Assembly (NCBI RefSeq): GCF_000455125.1
Contig: NZ_AUWR01000043.1
Coordinates: 1 to 64,000, forward strand
DNA: 64,000 bases
Direction: 5' to 3'
Origin: Mycobacterium sp. UM_WGJ
Lineage (GTDB): Bacteria > Actinomycetota > Actinomycetes > Mycobacteriales > Mycobacteriaceae
In this document: piece after piece, positions 57,697 through 64,000 of the stretch
How positions within the stretch are numbered: the first letter of the stretch is position 1
Layout of the letters: each line of letters begins with the position of its first letter
Made by a program: the position numbers and the translations under genes
Notes under the pieces: generated by a model
What the model saw: the letters and a program-made list of their open reading frames with translations, nothing else
Database searches by the model: none
What the model was told of the DNA's origin: nothing

Positions 57697-58788
57697 ATGA
57701 CTGAGCAAACGACGGATGTGCGGGTCGCCATTGTCGGCGTCGGCAACTGCGCGTCCTCGCTGGTCCAAGGCGTCCAGTACTACCAGAACGCCGACGACAC
57801 CTCGACGGTCCCCGGCTTGATGCACGTGCGCTTCGGCCCGTACCACGTCCGCGACGTGAAGTTCGTCGCGGCGTTCGACGTGGACGCCAAGAAGGTCGGC
57901 TTCGACCTGTCCGAGGCCATCTTCGCCTCGGAGAACAACACCATCAAGATCGCTGACGTGCCGCCCACCAACGTGATCGTGCAGCGCGGCCCGACCCTGG
58001 ACGGCATCGGCAAGTACTACGCCGAGACCATCGAGGTCTCCGACGTCGAGGCCGTCGACGTGGTCGCCGCCCTGCGCGAGGCCAAGGTCGACGTGCTGGT
58101 CTCCTACCTGCCCGTGGGCTCTGAAGAGGCCGACAAGTTCTACGCCCAGTGCGCCATCGACGCCGGTGTGGCGTTCGTCAACGCACTGCCGGTGTTCATC
58201 GCCTCCGACCCGGTGTGGGCCAAGAAGTTCGCCGACGCCGGCGTGCCGATCGTCGGCGACGACATCAAGAGCCAGGTCGGCGCCACCATCACCCACCGGG
58301 TGATGGCCAAGCTGTTCGAGGACCGCGGTGTCACGCTCGACCGCACGTACCAGCTCAACGTCGGCGGCAACATGGACTTCAAGAACATGCTTGAGCGTGA
58401 GCGGCTGGAGTCCAAGAAGGTCTCCAAGACCCAGGCCGTCACCTCTAACCTGACCGGCTCGCTGGCCGGCAAGGTCGAGGACAAGAACGTCCACATCGGC
58501 CCGTCCGACCACGTCGCCTGGCTCGATGACCGCAAGTGGGCCTACGTGCGGTTGGAGGGTCGCGCCTTCGGTGACGCGCCGCTGAACCTGGAGTACAAGC
58601 TCGAGGTGTGGGACTCGCCGAACTCGGCCGGCATCATCATCGACGCGGTGCGTGCCGCCAAGATCGCCAAGGACCGCGGCATCGGCGGACCGATCCTGCC
58701 GGCGTCGGCATACCTGATGAAGAGCCCGCCCAAGCAGCTGGCGGACGACGTCGCGCGCGCCCAGCTCGAGGAATTCATCGTCGGCTAG
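57697..58788 (+). CDS. ino1: myo-Inositol-1-phosphate synthase
   Basis: 363 residues. Converts glucose 6-phosphate to inositol 1-phosphate with NAD, feeding phosphatidylinositol, mannosylated lipids and mycothiol. NAD-binding start [17 protein letters not shown] and later [15 protein letters not shown] and NVGGNMDF match the family. AAAAGGAGA precedes the ATG. Order padR-ino1-hydrolase as in M. tuberculosis. Confidence 0.97.
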   Translation: MTEQTTDVRVAIVGVGNCASSLVQGVQYYQNADDTSTVPGLMHVRFGPYHVRDVKFVAAFDVDAKKVGFDLSEAIFASENNTIKIADVPPTNVIVQRGPTLDGIGKYYAETIEVSDVEAVDVVAALREAKVDVLVSYLPVGSEEADKFYAQCAIDAGVAFVNALPVFIASDPVWAKKFADAGVPIVGDDIKSQVGATITHRVMAKLFEDRGVTLDRTYQLNVGGNMDFKNMLERERLESKKVSKTQAVTSNLTGSLAGKVEDKNVHIGPSDHVAWLDDRKWAYVRLEGRAFGDAPLNLEYKLEVWDSPNSAGIIIDAVRAAKIAKDRGIGGPILPASAYLMKSPPKQLADDVARAQLEEFIVG

Positions 58789-58810
58789 CGGCCGCCGCTG
58801 CGCACCGCAC

Positions 58811-59707
58811 ATGACTGACGACGAGCTGGCCGGCCTCTCGGAGTTCGCCCTCTTGGGAGGCAACGCCGAGCAGGCCGGTCTGACCGGTCCGTTGCTCGAC
58901 GTGGAGCGGATCGAGGCCGGTGAGGTCAGTGCGCTGCGCTGGGGTTCGGCGCCGCCGCGGGTGGTGTTCCTGCATGGCGGCGCGCAGAACGCTCACACCT
59001 GGGACACCGTCATCCTCGGGCTCGGCGAGCCCGCGCTGGCGGTGGACCTGCCCGGCCATGGCCGTTCGGCGTGGCGTGCGGACGGCGACTACTCACCGCA
59101 GCGCAATGCCGCCACTTTGGCGCCCGTACTGCAGGAGCTGGCCTCCGATGCCGAATTGGTGGTCGGTATGTCGCTGGGCGGGCTGACCGCGATCCGCCTG
59201 GCGGCCACCGCCGGCGAGCTGGTGCCCCGGTTGGCGATCGTGGATGTGACGCCGTCGGCTTTGCAGCGCCATGCCGAGATGAGTGCCGCCGACCGCGGAA
59301 CCGTGGCGTTGGCCCAAGGCGACCGGACCTTCCCCGAGTTCGAGTCGCTGCTGGCCGTCACAGCGGCCGCGGCGCCGCACCGCGATGTGGAGTCCCTGCG
59401 ACGCGGGCTGTTCCACAACACTCGTCGGTTGCCCGACGGCAGTTGGACGTGGCGCTACGACACCATCCGCTCGGTCGGCGACTTCACCGAGCTGTGGACC
59501 GATGTCTCGGCGATCACCGCGCCGACCACCTTGATCCGCGGCGGCGATTCGTTCTTCGTCACCGCCGACGACGTCGCCGAGTTCACCCAACGCTCGCCGG
59601 GGCTGACCACCCACGTGGTGGACGGTGCCGGACACTCCGTACAAAGTGATCGGCCTCGTGTCCTGGTCGAGCTGCTTCGGATGGCCCTCGCCGAGAACCG
59701 GAGCTGA
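58811..59707 (+). CDS. Alpha/beta hydrolase (Rv0045c-like)
   Basis: 298 residues. HGGAQNAHTW (oxyanion hole), nucleophile elbow GMSLGGLTA, an acid in the region TLIRGGDSFFVTADD and GAGHSVQSD (catalytic His). A cytosolic esterase; Rv0045c hydrolyses short esters. Follows ino1 by 22 bp. Confidence 0.92.
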   Translation: MTDDELAGLSEFALLGGNAEQAGLTGPLLDVERIEAGEVSALRWGSAPPRVVFLHGGAQNAHTWDTVILGLGEPALAVDLPGHGRSAWRADGDYSPQRNAATLAPVLQELASDAELVVGMSLGGLTAIRLAATAGELVPRLAIVDVTPSALQRHAEMSAADRGTVALAQGDRTFPEFESLLAVTAAAAPHRDVESLRRGLFHNTRRLPDGSWTWRYDTIRSVGDFTELWTDVSAITAPTTLIRGGDSFFVTADDVAEFTQRSPGLTTHVVDGAGHSVQSDRPRVLVELLRMALAENRS

Positions 59708-59711
59708 GACG

Positions 59712-59827
59712 GCCGCAGCGACACCGGCGGTTCAGCGAGGCTCGACGAAGGAGAGGCGAAGCTGGAAGCGCCGCAGCGACACCGGCGGTTCAGCGAGGCT
59801 CGACGAAGGAGAGGCGAAGCTGGAAGC
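59712..59827. repeat. Two perfect 58-bp tandem repeats
   Basis: The units 59712-59769 and 59770-59827 are identical (starting GCCGCAGCGACACCGG) and a partial third begins GCCGCA at 59828. They fill most of the gap between the hydrolase and oxidoreductase genes. Size and setting resemble mycobacterial interspersed repetitive units used in strain typing; copy number may vary. Confidence 0.9.
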
Positions 59828-59866
59828 GCCGCATCAGCACCGCGGTTCCGGGGATAAGGTGGCGAG

Positions 59867-60664
59867 ATGGCCCGGCCCATCCGCATTGCCGTCCAACTGC
59901 AGCCCCAACACGCCGCGCACTACGGCGCCATCCGCGACGCGGTCCGGCGTTGCGAAGACCTCGGCGTCGACATCGCCTTCAACTGGGACCATTTCTTCCC
60001 GCTCTACGGCGACCGCGATGGACCGCACTTCGAGTGCTGGACCATGCTGGCCGCCTGGGCCGAGCAGACCTCGCGCATCCAGATCGGCGCGCTGGTGTCG
60101 TGTAACTCCTATCGCAACCCGGAGCTGCTCGCGGACATGGCCCGCACCGTCGACCACATCAGCGACGGCCGGCTGATCCTGGGCATCGGCTCGGGCTGGA
60201 AACACCGGGACTACCGGGAATACGGCTACGAGTTCGGCACCGCCGGCAGCCGCCTCGACGACTTGGCCGGCGCGCTGCCCCGGATCAAAAGCCGTCTGAC
60301 GCAGTTGAATCCGCCGCCTACCCGAGCGATCCCGCTACTGATCGGGGGCGGCGGGGAGCGCAAGACCCTGCGCTTGGTCGCCGAGCACGCCGACATGTGG
60401 CACAGCTTCGCCGACGCCGACGCCTACCCGCACAAGGCAGCCGTGCTGGCGGAGCACTGTGCCGCCGTCGGGCGAGACCCCGCCACCATCGAACACTCGG
60501 CGGCGCTGGGCGGCGACCAGACCCGGGGCACGGTGGCCGAATTGCTGGCCGAGGCCGACGCACTGACCGGACTGGGGGTCCGCCTGCTGACCATCGGCAG
60601 CAGCGGACCCGACTACGACCTGTCCGCCGCCGAGGCGCTGTGCCGATGGCGCGACCAGCAATAA
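59867..60664 (+). CDS. LLM-class F420-dependent oxidoreductase (Rv0044c-like)
   Basis: 265 residues, luciferase-like TIM barrel (DIAFNWDHFFPLYGDRDG, then LGIGSGWKHRDYREYG). Members use coenzyme F420; the substrate is unknown. ATG start. Its last 19 bp overlap the ABC-transporter gene, so the two may be translated together. Confidence 0.9.
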   Translation: MARPIRIAVQLQPQHAAHYGAIRDAVRRCEDLGVDIAFNWDHFFPLYGDRDGPHFECWTMLAAWAEQTSRIQIGALVSCNSYRNPELLADMARTVDHISDGRLILGIGSGWKHRDYREYGYEFGTAGSRLDDLAGALPRIKSRLTQLNPPPTRAIPLLIGGGGERKTLRLVAEHADMWHSFADADAYPHKAAVLAEHCAAVGRDPATIEHSAALGGDQTRGTVAELLAEADALTGLGVRLLTIGSSGPDYDLSAAEALCRWRDQQ

Positions 60665-62427
60665 GGCTCGCGGCGTTCATCGCCACGTGCATGATCGTGG
60701 GCGGACTGGCGGCGGTGCCGCCGGCCGGGGCCGCCCCGGACCTGTGCACCCCGCCCGGGGAGCAGGCCGCGGTCGCGTTGCCGGTCAAACTGGCCAACGC
60801 CAAGCGGCCACGCGAGGACAAATACACCACGGCCGGCGTCGAACCGCTCAGTTCGATTGACGTGACCAAGCTCGGGCTGGGCACCCCCGGAGTGTTGACG
60901 GTCGGCACGCTGACCGAAAGCCCACCGACGAACTGCATCAACGCCCACGGCCGTTACAGCGGGTTCGACAACGAACTGCTACGGGCCATCGCCAAGAAGC
61001 TGGGCTTGCGGGTGCATTTCGTCGGTACCGACTTCTTCGGCCTGCTGGCCCAGGTGGAGTCGGGACGCTTCGACGTCGGGTCGGCGTCGATCAACGCCAC
61101 TGACGAGCGCCGCCGCACCGTCGGCTTCACCAACGGCTACGACTTCGGGTACATGGCGCTGGTGGTCCCGGCCGGATCCGGGATCACCGGATTCGACTCC
61201 CTGGCCAGCGGTCAGCGCATCGCGGTGGTCCAAGGCACGGTCGAAGACGCCTACGCCGTCGACGCCCTGGAAGTCGAACCGGTGCGGTTCCCCGACTCGG
61301 TCACGCTCTACGCCAGCCTGAAAAGCCACCAGGTCGACGCGTGGGTGGCCCCGTCGCTGACCGCACTGAACCTGTTGAAGCCGGGTGACCCGGCACAGAT
61401 CGTCGGCTACACGTTCAGCCCGGCCGGCTTCGAGGCGTACGCGGTGGCCAAGGGGAACCAGGCGCTGATCTCGGCGCTGAACTCCGGCTTGGACGCCGTC
61501 ATCGAAGACGGCACCTGGCCGCAGCTGTTCACCGACTGGGTGCCGCGGCCGTTGCCGCCGGATTGGCAGCCGGGTTCCAAGTCGGCGGCCACCCCGCACC
61601 TGCCAGACTTCGCCGCGATTGCGGCCCGGCATCACCGGCCCGAGTCGGAACCGTACACACCCAAATCGACTCTGGCGCAGCTACGCGACTCCTTCTTCGA
61701 CTGGCAGTTGTACCGGCGCGCCCTGCCCGATCTGCTCAAGACCGGCCTGCCCAACACGGTGCTGCTGACGGTGAGCGGCGGCGTCATCGGCTTGATCGCC
61801 GGCCTGGGGCTGGCCGTGGCCGGCCTTTCGCGCAGCCGTTGGCTGCGCTGGCCGGCGCGGATCTACACCGACATCTTCCGGGGGTTGCCCGAGGTGCTGA
61901 TCATCCTGCTCATCGGCCTGGCGGTCGGGCCGCTGGTGGGCGGCCTGACGCACAACAATCCCTATCCGCTGGGGATCGCGGCCCTGGGGCTGACCGCGGC
62001 GGCGTACATCGGAGAGATCCTGCGTTCGGGCATCCAGAGTGTGGAGTCCGGTCAGCTGGAGGCCTCGCGCGCACTGGGTTTCGGCTACCCGGAGGCGATG
62101 CGACTGGTGGTGATCCCGCAGGGCATCCGGCGGGTGCTGCCGGCACTGGTCAACCAGTTCATCGCCCTGCTCAAAGCGTCGGCGCTGCTGTACTTCCTCG
62201 GCCTGGTCGCCGGTCAGCGGGAGTTGTTCCAGGTGGGACGCGACTTCAACGCCCAGACCGGCAGCCTGTCCCCCTTGGTGGCCGCAGGCATCCTCTACCT
62301 GGCTCTGACCATCCCGCTGACGCACCTGGTGAACGTCGTCGATCATCGGCTGCGGCGCGGCAGGCCCCCCGAACCCGACGATGCCGTCGAGCTGAGCCCG
62401 GCGATCTCCAGTCAGGAGATGACGTGA
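60646..62427 (+). CDS. Amino-acid ABC importer, fused binding protein and permease
   Basis: 593 residues. Signal peptide (LAAFIATCMIVGGLAAVPPAGAA), a periplasmic polar-amino-acid binding domain (about 70-310: GRYSGFDNELLRAIAKKLGL, then RFDVGSASINATDERR), then a His/Glu/Gln-type permease with the EAA-like loop EASRALGFGYPEAMRLVVIPQ. The ATG at 60646 lies inside the preceding gene. Substrate probably a polar amino acid such as glutamine. The ATPase overlaps its stop. Confidence 0.92.
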   Translation: MARPAIRLAAFIATCMIVGGLAAVPPAGAAPDLCTPPGEQAAVALPVKLANAKRPREDKYTTAGVEPLSSIDVTKLGLGTPGVLTVGTLTESPPTNCINAHGRYSGFDNELLRAIAKKLGLRVHFVGTDFFGLLAQVESGRFDVGSASINATDERRRTVGFTNGYDFGYMALVVPAGSGITGFDSLASGQRIAVVQGTVEDAYAVDALEVEPVRFPDSVTLYASLKSHQVDAWVAPSLTALNLLKPGDPAQIVGYTFSPAGFEAYAVAKGNQALISALNSGLDAVIEDGTWPQLFTDWVPRPLPPDWQPGSKSAATPHLPDFAAIAARHHRPESEPYTPKSTLAQLRDSFFDWQLYRRALPDLLKTGLPNTVLLTVSGGVIGLIAGLGLAVAGLSRSRWLRWPARIYTDIFRGLPEVLIILLIGLAVGPLVGGLTHNNPYPLGIAALGLTAAAYIGEILRSGIQSVESGQLEASRALGFGYPEAMRLVVIPQGIRRVLPALVNQFIALLKASALLYFLGLVAGQRELFQVGRDFNAQTGSLSPLVAAGILYLALTIPLTHLVNVVDHRLRRGRPPEPDDAVELSPAISSQEMT

Positions 62428-63170
62428 CGGCGCCCGCAGCGCGCGAGCCGGTGTCGCTGGCGGCCAAAGGAATTGAGTTGTCCTTCGGCAAACACCAGGT
62501 GTTGCGCGGAGTCGACCTCGACGTGCCGGCGGGCGCCACCGCCGCGGTGATCGGCCCCTCCGGGTCGGGTAAGTCGACGATGCTGCGCACCTTGAACCGG
62601 CTCCACGAACCCGATGCCGGCGACGTCCTCTTGGGCGGCCGATCGGTGTTGGCCGACGACCCCGACGAGCTGCGGCAGCGGATCGGGATGGTGTTCCAGC
62701 ATTTCAATCTGTTCCCGCACCGCAGCGTGCTGGACAACATCACGCTGGCTCCGCGCAAGCTGCGCGGGATGTCCGACGACGCCGCCCGCGAACTGGCGCT
62801 GGGGCTGTTGGATCGGGTCGGGCTGAAGAAGAAGGCCACCTCCCGCCCCTCGGCGCTCTCCGGCGGCCAGCAGCAACGGGTGGCGATCGCCCGCGCCCTG
62901 GCGATGCAGCCGCAGGTGATGCTTTTCGACGAAGCCACCTCGGCGCTGGATCCGGAGTTGGTCAAGGGGATCCTGGCATTGATCGCCGAACTCGGGGCCG
63001 ACGGCATGACGATGGTGGTGGTCACCCATGAGATGGGCTTCGCCCGCTCGGCGTCGGACACGGTGGTGTTCATGGACCGGGGCCAGGTCGTGGAGTGCGG
63101 GCCGCCCGATCAGATCTTCGACAACGCCGAGACGCAGCGGCTGCAGAAGTTTCTGTCCCAGGTGTTGTGA
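62424..63170 (+). CDS. Amino-acid ABC importer, ATPase
   Basis: 248 residues. Walker A GPSGSGKST, signature LSGGQQQRVAIARALA, Walker B VMLFDEATSALDPE and the switch His (VVVTHEMGFAR). GTG start overlaps the permease stop as GTGA. Works with the fused binding protein/permease. Confidence 0.95.
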   Translation: MTAPAAREPVSLAAKGIELSFGKHQVLRGVDLDVPAGATAAVIGPSGSGKSTMLRTLNRLHEPDAGDVLLGGRSVLADDPDELRQRIGMVFQHFNLFPHRSVLDNITLAPRKLRGMSDDAARELALGLLDRVGLKKKATSRPSALSGGQQQRVAIARALAMQPQVMLFDEATSALDPELVKGILALIAELGADGMTMVVVTHEMGFARSASDTVVFMDRGQVVECGPPDQIFDNAETQRLQKFLSQVL

Positions 63171-63227
63171 CAGCAACCTGTACGACTTGTCAACCCGCTT
63201 CACAGTCACCCGTTAGACTGGCGAACT

Positions 63228-63740
63228 ATGACGGAGAGCAAGGCCGATACGCCGCAGGTGACGGCGATCGCAGAAGGCTTGCACCGTTCGCTGTCCAAAC
63301 TGTTCTCGATCCTGCGTCGCGGCGATATCAGCAGAGGCACCCCGACTGGCGAACTCACGCTGGCTCAGCTGTCGATCCTGATCACGCTGCTGGACCGGGG
63401 CCCCATCCGGATGACCGAGCTGGCCGCCCATGAGCGGGTCCGCACCCCCACCACCACAGTGGCGATCCGCCGCCTGGAGAAGATCGGTCTGGTCAAGCGC
63501 AGCCGCGATCCCTCGGATCTGCGGGCCGTGCTGGTCGACATCACCCCCGAGGGTCTGGCGAGCCACCGCGAGTCGCTGGCAAACCGGCACGCGGCGTTGG
63601 CGGCGATGCTGAACAAGCTCAGCCAGGAAGAACTCGACACCCTGACCCGCGCGCTCGAGCCCCTGGAGCGGCTGGCGACCTGTGATGGTGTCGAACCGGC
63701 AGCCGCCGGCGATGCGGGCTGCCCCATGGATTGCGGTTGA
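63228..63740 (+). CDS. MarR-family transcriptional regulator
   Basis: 170 residues. Winged helix (MTELAAHERVRTPTTTVAIRR then LEKIGLVKRSRDPSDLRAVL) and a C-terminal dimer helix. It ends with a Cys-containing tail (GCPMDCG). It may correspond to M. tuberculosis Rv0042c. The stop overlaps the next gene's ATG by one base. Confidence 0.9.
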   Translation: MTESKADTPQVTAIAEGLHRSLSKLFSILRRGDISRGTPTGELTLAQLSILITLLDRGPIRMTELAAHERVRTPTTTVAIRRLEKIGLVKRSRDPSDLRAVLVDITPEGLASHRESLANRHAALAAMLNKLSQEELDTLTRALEPLERLATCDGVEPAAAGDAGCPMDCG

Positions 63741-64000
63741 TGCCGACTGCGCTGATCACCGGAGCCGGTGGTGGTATCGGTTCGGCGATAGCGGCGGCGT
63801 TGGCGCCGACCCACACCCTGTTGCTCGCCGGTCGCCCGTCGGCGCGGTTGGACGCCGTGGCCGAACGGCTCGGCGCCACCACCTGGCCGCTGGACCTGGC
63901 CGACATCGACGGGATCGAGGCGGCCACCGAGATCGTCGACGAACTCGACGTGTTGGTGCATAACGCCGGGGTGATGCTGCCCGGTGCCGCCGGCGAGTCC
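63740..64000 (+). CDS. Short-chain dehydrogenase/reductase (cut by the window end)
   Basis: The first 87 residues show the Rossmann start ALITGAGGGIGSAIAAAL (TGxxxGxG) and VLVHNAGV (NNAG equivalent). The catalytic YxxxK lies beyond the window. The ATG overlaps the marR stop, so they form one operon. Confidence 0.85.
   Translation, partial: MPTALITGAGGGIGSAIAAALAPTHTLLLAGRPSARLDAVAERLGATTWPLDLADIDGIEAATEIVDELDVLVHNAGVMLPGAAGES

Noticed and set aside
1-64000. CRISPR array guiding the Tn7-like element
   Set aside because: No regularly spaced 25-40 bp repeats and no cas genes were seen; the TniQ has its own DNA-binding region.

Overview
The window is chromosomal DNA from a mycobacterium (high-GC actinobacterium). 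From about 29.2 kb to the right end the gene order follows the reversed Mycobacterium tuberculosis Rv0042c-Rv0058 neighbourhood: dnaB, rplI, rpsR1, ssb, rpsF, Rv0051-like glycosyltransferase, ponA1, Rv0049, Rv0048c, Rv0047c, ino1, Rv0045c and Rv0044c. The mycolipid genes (FadD, MmpL, PapA, Pks, PE-PPE-domain enzyme) fit a non-tuberculous mycobacterium. The species cannot be named from this sequence alone.

Region 1 (1-358) ends with what looks like the right end of one Tn7-like transposon. Region 2 (359-29205, 28.8 kb) is a complete Tn7-like transposon. It has TGT...ACA ends, a 5-bp target duplication (AATTG), three spaced transposase-binding-like motifs at the left end and four packed ones at the right end. 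It carries a tnsA-tnsB-tniB(tnsC)-tniQ(tnsD) operon and sits 13 bp beyond the stop codon of dnaB, so its attachment site appears to be the 3' end of the replicative helicase gene. The cargo is mostly a defence island: an ApeA-like HEPN protein, a two-gene GHKL-ATPase/phosphoribosyltransferase-like pair, a DUF262/DUF1524 (GmrSD-like) protein, a type I restriction-modification set (hsdM-hsdS-hsdR), and a second HEPN protein followed by an MbcA/ParS-type antitoxin-like protein. A TetR-MmpL-DUF6188 export module and a broken tniQ are also present.

Region 3 (29219-32745) is dnaB and the rpsF-ssb-rpsR-rplI operon. Region 4 (32929-48833) is a lipid locus of the trehalose polyphleate/sulfolipid type: a fatty-acyl-AMP ligase, a Sap/Gap-like membrane protein, a PE-PPE-domain acyltransferase-like exported protein, MmpL, PapA, an iterative Pks (KS-AT-DH-ER-KR-ACP) and an MFS transporter. 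It lies between rpsF and the Rv0051/ponA1 block. The Pks lacks the usual ketoreductase tyrosine.

Region 5 (48839-58788) is the conserved cell-wall block with a tandem duplication of the ponA1-type penicillin-binding protein, then DUF5318, DUF1707, PadR and ino1. Region 6 (58811-64000) holds an alpha/beta hydrolase, a 58-bp tandem repeat, an F420-type oxidoreductase, a two-gene amino-acid ABC importer, a MarR regulator and the start of a short-chain dehydrogenase.

The exciting part is region 2: a dnaB-associated Tn7-like element, apparently stacked next to a second related one, loaded with known and possibly undescribed anti-phage genes.
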